Shown here: positions 1-5,940 of the stretch, in pieces
Position numbering within the stretch: position 1 is the first letter of the stretch
How the letters are laid out: every line of letters starts with the position of its first letter
Assembly: GCA_022709775.1 (NCBI GenBank)
Contig: JAKLIE010000122.1
Location: 1 to 6,237 of the forward strand
DNA length: 6,237 nucleotides
Source of the DNA: Pseudomonadota bacterium
GTDB taxonomy: Bacteria; Pseudomonadota; Gammaproteobacteria; Burkholderiales; Casimicrobiaceae
Direction: 5' to 3'
The notes under the pieces: model-generated
What the model saw: the letters and a program-made list of their open reading frames with translations, nothing else
What the model was told of the DNA's origin: nothing
The model's database searches: none
Position numbers and translations under genes: made by a program

Positions 1-1
1 G

Positions 2-1144
2 AAGCCGGGCGCGAGCGATAGCTACGACGCGATGGGCGCGAAGGCGATCCGCGCGGCGCTCGACGACGCGGGTGTCTCGTACGCCGACGTCGGACAGGTC
101 TACGCCGGATTCGTCTACGGCGACTCGTGCAGCGGGCAGCGCGCCGCCTACGAGGTCGGCATGACCGGCATGCCGGTCGTCAACGTCAACAACAACTGCT
201 CGACCGGTTCGACCGCGCTCTTCCTCGCGCGGCAGGCGGTGATGAGCGGCGCGACCGACTGCGCGCTCGCCGTGGGCTTCGAGCAGATGCGGCCGGGCGC
301 GCTCGGCCTCGTGTTCCCCGACCGGCCGAGCCCGTTCGAGCGCTTCGACGCGGCGACCGACGAGCTCGTGCAGGCCGAGGGCGTGCCGTTCGCCTTGAGG
401 TATTTCGGCGGCGCGGGGCTCGCGCACATGCGCCAGTACGGTACGAAGCTCGCGACGTTCGCGAAGATCCGCGCGAAGGCGAGCCGGCACGCCGCGAACA
501 ATCCGCTGGCGCTGTTCCGCAACGTCGTGACCGAGGAGGACGTGCTCGCCTCGCCCGCGATCTGGCCGGGCGTGATGACGCGGCTGATGGCCTGCCCGCC
601 GACCTGCGGCGCGGCGGCGGCGATCGTCTGCACGCCGGCGTTCGCGCAGCGTCGCGGCATCGACGCTCGCGTAGCGATCCGCGCGCAGGCGATGACGACC
701 GACCGTCCGGCGACGTTCGAGGCGCGCGACATGCGCGAGGTCGTCGGCTACGGGATGGCGAAGGAAGCCGCGCGGCAGGTGTACGAGTCCGCGGGAGTCG
801 GTCCGGACGACGTCGACGTCGTCGAGCTGCACGACTGCTTCGCGCACAACGAGCTGATCAGCTACGAGGCGCTCGGCCTGTGCCCCGAGGGCGGCGCCGA
901 GCGGTTCGTCGTCGACGGCGACAACACGTACGGCGGGCGCGTCGTCACCAACCCGTCGGGCGGGCTGCTCTCGAAGGGCCACCCGCTCGGCGCGACCGGT
1001 CTCGCGCAGTGCGCGGAGCTCGTCTGGCAGCTGCGCGGCGACGCGGGCGCGCGCCAGGTCGACGGCGCGCGGCTCGGGCTGCAGCACAACGTGGGGCTGG
1101 GCGGCGCCTGCGTCGTCACGCTCTACGAGCGCGCTGGGCATTGA
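2..1144 (+). CDS. SCP-x-type thiolase / lipid-transfer-family acetyl-CoA acetyltransferase, 5'-truncated by the window
   Basis: Thiolase-superfamily enzyme of the SCP-x / 'lipid-transfer protein' branch, expected to cleave or form 3-ketoacyl-CoA thioesters in the cytoplasm, probably in a beta-oxidation-like route; the substrate cannot be read from sequence. The frame is open from base 2 (KPGASDSYDAMGAKAIR), so the true start is upstream and the ATG at 32 is internal. About 380 residues are visible; I judge only some 10-20 are missing. Counting from base 2, the nucleophile Cys66 lies in NVNNNCSTGS, His277 in ELHDCFAHNE, His327 in SKGHPLGATG, and Cys370 in the C-terminal HNVGLGGAC. All the catalytic motifs expected of this branch are therefore present and the enzyme looks active. 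It converges on the HipA-type gene with 11 bp between stop codons. No pathway partner is visible, so its role in lipid or steroid-like catabolism is inference. Confidence 0.93.
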   Translation, partial: KPGASDSYDAMGAKAIRAALDDAGVSYADVGQVYAGFVYGDSCSGQRAAYEVGMTGMPVVNVNNNCSTGSTALFLARQAVMSGATDCALAVGFEQMRPGALGLVFPDRPSPFERFDAATDELVQAEGVPFALRYFGGAGLAHMRQYGTKLATFAKIRAKASRHAANNPLALFRNVVTEEDVLASPAIWPGVMTRLMACPPTCGAAAAIVCTPAFAQRRGIDARVAIRAQAMTTDRPATFEARDMREVVGYGMAKEAARQVYESAGVGPDDVDVVELHDCFAHNELISYEALGLCPEGGAERFVVDGDNTYGGRVVTNPSGGLLSKGHPLGATGLAQCAELVWQLRGDAGARQVDGARLGLQHNVGLGGACVVTLYERAGH

Positions 1145-1156
1145 GGGTCTGACCCT
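1144..1156. repeat. Solitary copy of the AGGGTCTGACCCT dyad between convergent genes
   Basis: The 11 bases at 1145-1155 are GGGTCTGACCC, two perfect 5-bp arms around a central T. They make up the entire spacer between the thiolase TGA (1142-1144) and the HipA-gene stop (complement of 1156-1158). The flanking A and T, which extend the arms to 6 bp, belong to the two stop codons. The same 11-mer occurs seven more times at 5615-5927. The tail differs from the array copies, which continue ACTTA or GCTTA; here the sequence continues CAGGTC, so only the core is shared. Confidence 0.9.
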
Positions 1157-2541
1157 CAGGTCGGGGCCAGGCGCGCCAGCGCCTCGCCGATCGCCGCCGC
1201 ATTCGCCTCCGCGATCGCCCGGAACGGCCGCGACACGCGATCGTCGCTCGCGACGGCGCGCCAGTAGCCGGAAGCGATCTCGCCGGCCGCGCTCCACGCG
1301 CCGGCGTGCCCCGGCTCCGGGAGCGGCACCGCGAACTCGCGCTCCGCCACCTCGCCCGCGACCGGCGCGTAGGCCATCGGCAGCATGTCGTAGACCGGCG
1401 CGAGGTCGAGGCGGCCGTCGTCGCGAGGCAGGAACGCGAGGTTCGACCCGTCCATGCCGGCGTTCGCGACGAAGCGGCCGAACATGTCGACGATGCGCAC
1501 GCGCGCCGCGACGCCGCGCTCGAGCCAGCGGTCGGCGTCGAGGCGCTCGATCGCGCCCGACCACTCGCCTTCGCGCGGCGGCGCGCCCAGGTACTCCGCG
1601 CCCATCGCCGCGAGCGTGACGACCGCGCGCCGCCCGCGCTCTCCGACGCGATCGAACCGCGTCGTCTGCAGGAACACGCGCGAGCCGCCCTCGACGATCT
1701 CGGACTCCGCCGAGGCGATCCCGTGGCGGCGCAGGTGCTCCGCGGCGAGGTGCTCGCAGACGAGGAGGTCGCACCAGCGCCGTGCCGCATCCGAGAACTC
1801 GGACGGCGAGAACTTGACGACGACGTGGCCGGGCGCGCCGTCGCGGCTCACGATCGCGCCGAACTTCGGCTGGTCGCCGCCGAGCACCGCTCCCGGCACG
1901 ATGCCGTCGATCGCCTGCCGAGCGAGGTCGGGGTACGCGCTCGTGCGAGCGGCGGCGTCGATCGCCGGCATGCCGCGCGCCCACGCTTCGTAGACTCGCT
2001 CCGCGGCCGCCTCGCCGACGACGAGATCCCCGGCGACGTCGACGCCTTCATGGCCCAGCGCGACGAGCGCCTCGTCGTGCGTCCATCGATCCGGGTAGGC
2101 GGGCAGCCCGAGCGTCTCCGCGCAGCGTCCCGCGAACGCCGCGCCCAGGAATCCCTGCGGGAGGACATCGCGCAGGAACACCGGCCATGCGTCGAACGTG
2201 CCGTTGCCGCGCGCCCCGCGCATCCAGCGCGGGAGCCCCGCGGGATCGTCGACGAACGTCCCGGCCGGCGCATAGGGGCGCAGAGCCGCCACCCGCTCCA
2301 TCGCGCCCGAGGCGTCGATCCGGTAGAGCGGGATCGCACGCCCCAGTCCGGGTATCTCGCGCGCGGCGGCATAGCGCCGCGCGCGCGCCCGGCCGATCGC
2401 CACGATGCGGTCGCCCGCACGTGTCACGAGCCGCGAGAAACTCGCCTGCGAGCCGACGCCGGTCGCCCGGATCAGCGCTTCCGCGGTCGAAAGCGGCGCG
2501 CGATGCAGTTCGGCCAGGAGGGCGGCTTCGTCGGGCATCAC
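1156..2541 (-). CDS. yjjJ: YjjJ-type HipA-family protein (HipH-like) with degenerate kinase motifs
   Basis: 461 residues, close to the family's usual length of roughly 440-460. Residues about 5-60 resemble a winged helix-turn-helix, the N-terminal DNA-binding module typical of YjjJ and lacking in classic HipA. Residues about 85-190 hold the family-type core with VLPQGFLGAAF (126-136) and GDLVVGE (171-177). The HipA kinase domain follows, with the nucleotide loop GGDQPK (221-226), Lys243 in VVVKF, RFDR (295-298) and Asp385 in LAPVYDMLP. HipA proteins normally read N-x-D-x-H-x-x-N at the catalytic loop; here residues 360-367 are NAGMDGSN, so the catalytic Asp is Gly362 and the His is Asp364. 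The serine autophosphorylated in HipA aligns with Val219. The codons GTG, GGC and GAC were checked in the sequence. The start is GTG at 2541 or the adjacent ATG at 2538; the ribosome-binding site is weak. No hipB-like partner flanks it. It may act as a DNA-binding pseudokinase. Confidence 0.9.
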   Translation of the reverse strand: MMPDEAALLAELHRAPLSTAEALIRATGVGSQASFSRLVTRAGDRIVAIGRARARRYAAAREIPGLGRAIPLYRIDASGAMERVAALRPYAPAGTFVDDPAGLPRWMRGARGNGTFDAWPVFLRDVLPQGFLGAAFAGRCAETLGLPAYPDRWTHDEALVALGHEGVDVAGDLVVGEAAAERVYEAWARGMPAIDAAARTSAYPDLARQAIDGIVPGAVLGGDQPKFGAIVSRDGAPGHVVVKFSPSEFSDAARRWCDLLVCEHLAAEHLRRHGIASAESEIVEGGSRVFLQTTRFDRVGERGRRAVVTLAAMGAEYLGAPPREGEWSGAIERLDADRWLERGVAARVRIVDMFGRFVANAGMDGSNLAFLPRDDGRLDLAPVYDMLPMAYAPVAGEVAEREFAVPLPEPGHAGAWSAAGEIASGYWRAVASDDRVSRPFRAIAEANAAAIGEALARLAPT

Positions 2542-2570
2542 ATGGCGATACTCAGCGTCGTGCAGTACAG

Positions 2571-2582
2571 TGAATTAATTCA
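2571..2582. promoter_or_regulatory. 12-bp perfect palindrome TGAATTAATTCA, candidate operator
   Basis: TGAATTAATTCA is its own reverse complement. It sits 30-41 bp upstream of the HipA-gene GTG, in an AT-rich patch that contrasts with the surrounding DNA. It falls roughly where transcription would start from the promoter at 2590-2618. Because the encoded protein appears to carry an N-terminal helix-turn-helix, autoregulation through this site is a reasonable inference. An AT-rich dyad can also arise by chance. Confidence 0.4.
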
Positions 2583-2589
2583 GAATAGA

Positions 2590-2618
2590 ATGCTCGACGT
2601 ATTTTCCCATTATGTCAA
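2590..2618 (-). promoter_or_regulatory. Candidate sigma-70-type promoter for the yjjJ/HipA gene
   Basis: On the minus strand a perfect -35 box TTGACA (complement of 2613-2618) is followed after 17 bases by GAGCAT (complement of 2590-2595). GAGCAT matches TATAAT at only three positions, including the important second and sixth. A better-looking TATTCT lies further downstream but at a 25-base spacing. The consensus -35 box, the local AT-richness and the position about 50-80 bp before the start codon support a promoter; the -10 assignment is uncertain. Confidence 0.5.
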
Positions 2619-2830
2619 GCCGTTGCAAACAACTATCCCGGCCGCTGCACTGCCGTGACACGAACCCCGTCGGCCGGGTTGACGTGTCGGACTGCGACAA
2701 CGCTTTGCCCGATCGGGCGTCGATGAATAGATTCGCCCGAACACAACCCGCCACCAGCGAACCGGGATAAGCGTCTGACATCAACGGATTGGGACAATGA
2801 CCCTGAGAGTCCCGGGTACGGAACCCGCCG

Positions 2831-2879
2831 GGCTGCGCCGGAGACCGCCAGCAAGGTTGCTCCGCCGTCTCGCGCAGCC
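2831..2879. other. 49-bp imperfect inverted repeat / stem-loop downstream of amrS
   Basis: GGCTGCGC (2831-2838) pairs perfectly with GCGCAGCC (2872-2879). After a 2-base bulge, GAGA (2841-2844) pairs with TCTC (2868-2871). After an internal loop of 5 and 6 bases, AGCAA (2850-2854) faces TTGCT (2857-2861). About 16-17 base pairs fold into one element starting 65 bases past the amrS stop. It could end or stabilise the amr transcript, or be a REP-like or mobile palindrome. No poly-U follows, and no integron attC core sites are seen at its ends. Confidence 0.45.
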
Positions 2880-2944
2880 GACAGTCCGATACCGAGGGTG
2901 GCCGGCGATGCGGTCGAGCGCTTCCGCCGAGGGCGGGCGAGCGG

Positions 2945-4042
2945 CTAAGCCGCCGCGGTCATCCTGATCGGGATCCGCCGGGCGCCGAACGCGCCGTCGA
3001 ACCGCTCGAACCGGCCCGGGATGGTCGTCCCGCAGTGGCGGCAGGCCCCCTCGTCGCCGAGCCCGTAGTCGAGGATCTCGTGCCAGTCGCGGACGATCAG
3101 CGGCTTCGCGCAGCCGGGGCAGAACGTCGTGCCGCCGGTGCGGTCGTGCACGTTGCCGGTGTAGACGTGCCGGATGCCCTCGGCCAGCGCGATCTCGCGC
3201 GAGCGCTCGAGCGTCGCCGCCGGCGTCGCCGCGAGGTCGGTCATCTTGTAGTCCGGGTGGAACGCCGTGAGGTGCAGCGGCACGTCGGGGCCCAGCTCGC
3301 GCACGATCCACCGGGTCATCGCCTCGATCTCGGCGGGCGAGTCGTTCTTGCCCGGGATGAGCAGCGTCGTGAGCTCGAACCAGCAGCTCGTCTCGTGCTT
3401 CAGGTAGACGAGCGTGTCGAGCACCGGGGCGAGGTGCGCGCCGCAGAGCTTCACGTAGAACTCGTCGGTGAAGCCCTTCAGGTCGACGTTCGCCGCGTCC
3501 ATCTTCGCGAAGAACTCGCGCCGCGCCCCGGTGCCGATGTATCCCGCGGTCACAGCGACGGTCGCGATCCCGAGCTCGTGGCACGCGTCGGCCGTGTCCA
3601 TCGCGTATTCGGCGAAGATCACCGGGTCGTTGTAGGTGAACGCGACGCTGCGTGCGCCGGTCCGCTTCGCGGCCTGCGCGATCGCCAGCGGCGACGCGGC
3701 GTCCATCAGCGTGTCCATCTCGCGCGACTTGCTGATGTCCCAGTTCTGGCAGAACTTGCACGCGAGGTTGCAGCCGGCGGTCCCGAACGAGAGGATCGAC
3801 GAGCCCGGGTAGAAGTGGTTCAACGGCTTCTTCTCGACCGGGTCGATGCAGAAGCCCGACGAGCGGCCGTAGGTCGTCAGCACCATCGCGTCGCCCTCGC
3901 GCTGGCGCACGAAGCACGCGCCGCGCTGGCCCTCGTACAGCCGGCAGTCGCGCGGGCACAGGTCGCACTGGATGCGGCCGTCGCCGAGCCGGTGCCACCA
4001 GCGCCCCGGATGGTTCGTGTTCGTGCTCGTCCCGGCGCTCAT
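2945..4042 (-). CDS. amrS: AmmeMemoRadiSam system radical SAM enzyme
   Basis: 365-residue radical SAM protein, related to pyruvate formate-lyase activating enzymes. It should reductively cleave S-adenosylmethionine at a [4Fe-4S] cluster in the cytoplasm; its substrate is not established to my knowledge. The cluster motif is C91-NLA-C95-KF-C98 (CX3CX2C) in FGTAGCNLACKFCQNW. An N-terminal cysteine set C26, C29, C33 and C43 (CDLCPRDC...GAC) and a C-terminal zinc-ribbon-like set C308/C311 and C334/C337 are both present and intact. FTYNDPVIFAEY (135-146) and VDLKGF (186-191) are further family-type blocks. The ATG at 4042 follows GAGG by 7 bases and overlaps the amrA stop as ATGA (4039-4042). The open frame continues upstream to 4207 only inside amrA. 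It is the last gene of the operon. Confidence 0.95.
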   Translation of the reverse strand: MSAGTSTNTNHPGRWWHRLGDGRIQCDLCPRDCRLYEGQRGACFVRQREGDAMVLTTYGRSSGFCIDPVEKKPLNHFYPGSSILSFGTAGCNLACKFCQNWDISKSREMDTLMDAASPLAIAQAAKRTGARSVAFTYNDPVIFAEYAMDTADACHELGIATVAVTAGYIGTGARREFFAKMDAANVDLKGFTDEFYVKLCGAHLAPVLDTLVYLKHETSCWFELTTLLIPGKNDSPAEIEAMTRWIVRELGPDVPLHLTAFHPDYKMTDLAATPAATLERSREIALAEGIRHVYTGNVHDRTGGTTFCPGCAKPLIVRDWHEILDYGLGDEGACRHCGTTIPGRFERFDGAFGARRIPIRMTAAA

Positions 4043-4626
4043 CGCTTCGCCTCGTCCGTCGCGAGTTCCGTCTCGAATTCGGCCTCGTGCCACCTGGCCA
4101 CCGTGTAGCGGGAGACGCGGATGTCCGGGCTCCAGAAGTTCGCCGGCAGGCCGGCCTTGCGCTTGAGCGCATCCACGAAGTCGCGCGGGCCGGGCAGCGA
4201 CTCCCACACCTGGGGCAGGAACGTCGCGCGACGGCGCCCGAGCTCCAGCACGATGCCGTCGACGCCCGGCACGAGCCGCGCGAGCAGGTCGTCCTCGCCG
4301 GCCACCTCGAAGAGCGACGCCGGCGAAAGCAGAGACACCTCGACGGCCGTCACCTCGAGCTCGCGCATCGCCAGCGGCGCGAAACGCGGGTCGCTGAAGG
4401 CGGCGGCGAGCGCGTTCCTGCGCACGTCGATCGCAAGCAGCCGGTGCGCCTCGAGGCTGCCGATGCAGCCGCGCAGCTCGTGTTCCTGTTTCAGCGTGAC
4501 GAACGTCGCGCCGGGCCGGTCGAGTGCGGCATGCGGCGGCACGCGCGCTTCCGCGCGCCCGAACGCCGCGTCGATCGCGCCGCGCGCGATGGCGATCAGC
4601 GCCCGGCCCAGTTCCCTGTCGCTCAC
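4039..4626 (-). CDS. amrA: AmmeMemoRadiSam system protein A (AMMECR1 domain)
   Basis: 195 residues, essentially one AMMECR1 domain, related to the human AMMECR1 protein. The hallmark LRGCIGSL is at residues 51-58, preceded by GATFVTLKQ (39-47) and followed by FSDPRFAPL (77-85), ELEVTAVEVSLLSP (89-102) and FLPQVW (136-141). FVDALKRKAGLP (150-161) and the final W-aromatic stretch are also typical. No catalytic activity is firmly known for the family; its constant pairing with a radical SAM enzyme suggests a shared substrate or complex. The start is GTG at 4626: GGGGAG lies 8 bases before it and the codon overlaps the amrB stop as GTGA (4623-4626). The open frame runs on to 5439 but that part is the wrong frame of amrB. 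The stop overlaps the amrS start, implying translational coupling. Confidence 0.95.
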   Translation of the reverse strand: MSDRELGRALIAIARGAIDAAFGRAEARVPPHAALDRPGATFVTLKQEHELRGCIGSLEAHRLLAIDVRRNALAAAFSDPRFAPLAMRELEVTAVEVSLLSPASLFEVAGEDDLLARLVPGVDGIVLELGRRRATFLPQVWESLPGPRDFVDALKRKAGLPANFWSPDIRVSRYTVARWHEAEFETELATDEAKR

Positions 4627-5432
4627 GATCGGGGCTCCCCGGCGAACGCGAACGACGCGTAGCCGACGACGCGCGTGCGGTCGCCCGCCGTGTCGCCCGA
4701 GTTGCGCAGGTCGACGAGCTCGGGCTTCAGTCCGCGGCGGCGCGCGCACAGGATCAGTCCGTTGATCGGCGTCGCGCCGCAGGCTTCCTCGTGGTCGAGC
4801 GAGCCGTCGAGCGCGAGGATGCGCTCGGTGCTCGCGCGGTCGATCTCGCGGGCTTCCGCGTAGTCGTGGAAGTGCGACAGGTCGGAGCTCACGAGGATCA
4901 GCGTCTCGGGGCCGCCCCACAGGCGGTCGAGTACGTCGGCAACTTCGCCGGCCGACGCGCTGCCGACTGCGAACGGCACGATGCGGAAGTCGCCGAGCAC
5001 CGCCTGGAGAAACGGCAGCTGCACTTCCAGCGAGTGTTCGAGCGCGTGCGCCACGTCGCTTTCGACGACCTGCGGCATGTCGGCAACCGCCGCGACCGCT
5101 TCGCGATCGACCTCCACCTCGCCCAGCGGCGTCGCGAACGCGCGCACGGTTGGCAGCGCGAGTCCGCGAACCGCGACGCGATGCGCGGGGCCGAGGATCA
5201 CGACGCGACGGATCGTGTCGCGCGCCTTCGCGAGGCGGGCATAGGCGCCGGCCGCGATCGGGCCCGAGTAGACGTAGCCGGCGTGCGGGACGATCAGCGC
5301 CTTGGGGCGTGCGGTCGCGGATCCGGACGGGGGCACCGCTTCGGCGAGGCAGGCGCGCACGGTCGCCGCCAGCTCCGCCGGCGCTCCCGGATAGAACATC
5401 CCGGCCACTGCGGCCGGACGCACGTTGCGCAT
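4623..5432 (-). CDS. amrB: AmmeMemoRadiSam system protein B (MEMO1 family)
   Basis: 269 residues, full length for the MEMO family, which shares its fold with non-haem-iron LigB-type dioxygenases. The opening VRPAAVAGMFYP (4-15) is typical. Likely metal-site residues are kept: His50 in VPHAGYVYSG, His84 in GPAH, His133 in EHSLEVQLPFLQ, and Cys218 in CGATPI. SSDLSHFHDY (182-191) adds Asp185 and His187. Family knowledge gives human MEMO1 a metal-binding role; the bacterial reaction is not established. The ATG at 5432 was chosen because the family alignment starts there and GAGGTG (complement of 5437-5442) precedes it by 4 bases; the open frame extends to 5549 without recognisable sequence. It is the first gene of the amrB-amrA-amrS operon. 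Confidence 0.95.
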   Translation of the reverse strand: MRNVRPAAVAGMFYPGAPAELAATVRACLAEAVPPSGSATARPKALIVPHAGYVYSGPIAAGAYARLAKARDTIRRVVILGPAHRVAVRGLALPTVRAFATPLGEVEVDREAVAAVADMPQVVESDVAHALEHSLEVQLPFLQAVLGDFRIVPFAVGSASAGEVADVLDRLWGGPETLILVSSDLSHFHDYAEAREIDRASTERILALDGSLDHEEACGATPINGLILCARRRGLKPELVDLRNSGDTAGDRTRVVGYASFAFAGEPRS

Positions 5433-5610
5433 GACGCACCTCGAGAGCGTTCCACGTCCCGGGAGGCTCTCAATCCGATCCCGGTGCTGCCCGCTCGAGC
5501 TCGCCCTTCCGGGGCGTCCGCTCGGCGATCGGTGCAAATGTGCGGCCAAAGACCCTGCAATTCAACACGGTAATCGGGATTGCCGCCGCCACGGGGACGT
5601 CGCGCCCAGA
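5433..5610. other. Leader and upstream region of the amr operon
   Basis: No gene is seen. The amrB ribosome-binding site is at 5437-5442. Beside it, GAGAGC (5443-5448) and GCTCTC (5466-5471) could form a hairpin in the operon leader, with TCCCGGGA between them. No known riboswitch was recognised. The right end (5599-5610) begins the short flank that recurs at 5784-5801. Confidence 0.5.
5537..5565 (-). promoter_or_regulatory. Weak candidate promoter for the amr operon
   Basis: On the minus strand TTGAAT (complement of 5560-5565; five of six -35 bases) is followed after 17 bases by CACATT (complement of 5537-5542; three of six -10 bases). It is the only AT-richer patch in the upstream region and would give a leader of about 100 bases. 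The match is weak. Confidence 0.28.
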
Positions 5611-5616
5611 ATCAGG
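5599..5616 (+). repeat. Array-flank direct repeat, left copy
   Basis: GTCGCGCCCAGAATCAGG occurs here and, with one base changed (A to G), at 5784-5801. Both copies lead directly into GGGTCTGACCC units. They mark the left ends of the two tandem copies of the rearranged segment. Confidence 0.8.
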
Positions 5617-5646
5617 GTCTGACCCTACTTATGCAGAACCAGGGTC

Positions 5647-5784
5647 TGACCCTACTTACTGCGACGGCGAGCCAGGATCGGGGGCCGGCATTGCGCTCTC
5701 GGGCGGCAGGCGCCGGCGGCAGTCCTCGACGCCGGCGAGTCGGACGATGCAGCCGCCCGACTTGTCGTCCCATTCGAGGGCCAG
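5647..5784 (+). repeat. Duplicated segment, copy A (decayed)
   Basis: This 138-bp stretch aligns without gaps to 5941-6078, with 14 differences by hand count, about 90% identity. It comprises the second half of a GGGTCTGACCC unit, the spacer after the NYN gene and the last part of that gene. The offset of 294 bp equals the distance between the repeat units at 5642 and 5936. Confidence 0.9.
5719..5784 (-). pseudogene. 3' fragment of the NYN/OST-HTH gene, truncated and stop lost
   Basis: Read in the frame of the intact copy, the minus strand encodes LALEWDDKSGGCIVRLAGVE then Asp. This matches the end of the gene at 6013-6237 with Arg to Trp and Tyr to Cys changes. The TGA stop of the intact copy is TGC here, and the 5' side is cut off at 5784 where the array flank begins. 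It has no start codon or ribosome-binding site, so it is a remnant of segmental duplication. Confidence 0.8.
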
Positions 5785-5801
5785 TCGCGCCCGGAATCAG
5801 G
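5784..5801 (+). repeat. Array-flank direct repeat, right copy
   Basis: GTCGCGCCCGGAATCAGG is the second copy of the flank at 5599-5616. It abuts the broken end of the duplicated NYN-gene fragment, so it marks the junction of a tandem duplication. A short insertion (TCAC, 5802-5805) separates it from the next repeat unit. Confidence 0.8.
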
Positions 5802-5940
5802 TCACAGGGTCTGACCCTACTTATGCGCAATCAGGGTCTGACCCTACTTATGGGGTCTGACCCTACTTATGCAGAACCAGGGTCTGACCCTGCTTGTGCG
5901 CCGACGTGCCAAGTTGGGGTCTGACCCTGCTTACTGGGTG

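Larger units (their letters stand above)
2542..2944. other. 403-bp intergenic region between amrS and the yjjJ/HipA gene
   Basis: I see no credible gene here. Short open frames on the minus strand (for example 2575-2784) match no family I know and lack the G/C-biased third positions of the neighbours. The left part (2542-2640) carries the promoter and operator candidates for the HipA-type gene. A 12-bp perfect palindrome GCCCGATCGGGC lies at 2707-2718. The right part holds a large stem-loop at 2831-2879 and a small GC-rich hairpin (CCGCC/GGCGG, 2924-2936) 9 bases beyond the amrS stop. No T-run follows either hairpin on the minus strand, so neither is a classic intrinsic terminator. Confidence 0.6.

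Noticed and set aside
1306..2658. Long plus-strand open frame (about 450 codons) antisense to the HipA-type gene
   Set aside because: Arginine-rich, low-complexity product typical of an antisense shadow in high-GC DNA. The minus-strand frame carries all the recognisable motifs.
1156..2658. A HipBA toxin-antitoxin operon
   Set aside because: No hipB-like gene precedes or follows the HipA-type gene; the helix-turn-helix appears to be part of the same protein.
2575..2854. Short minus-strand open frames between amrS and the HipA-type gene
   Set aside because: No recognisable family, no neighbour-like third-codon G/C bias, and overlap with the promoter region.
2831..2879. Integron attC site
   Set aside because: The bulged hairpin resembles one in outline, but the conserved AAC/GTT core ends are missing and no cassette or integrase is near.
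2780..2900. Riboswitch (cyclic-di-GMP or cobalamin type)
   Set aside because: Compared from memory with the conserved cores of these classes, no convincing match was seen, and the element lies after, not before, the amr genes.
3035..4108. Long plus-strand open frame antisense to amrS
   Set aside because: Composition of a GC-rich shadow frame with no domain signature, opposite a clearly conserved radical SAM gene.
5551..5558. A half copy of the array repeat (GACCCTGC) in the amr upstream region
   Set aside because: Only one arm and two tail bases match; too short to separate from chance in GC-rich DNA.
5540..5924. Small plus-strand proteins with a repeating GSDPTY or QGLTLL motif
   Set aside because: They are translations of the 27-bp DNA repeat in different frames, with no ribosome-binding site or family match. 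The 27-bp period simply keeps the frame open.
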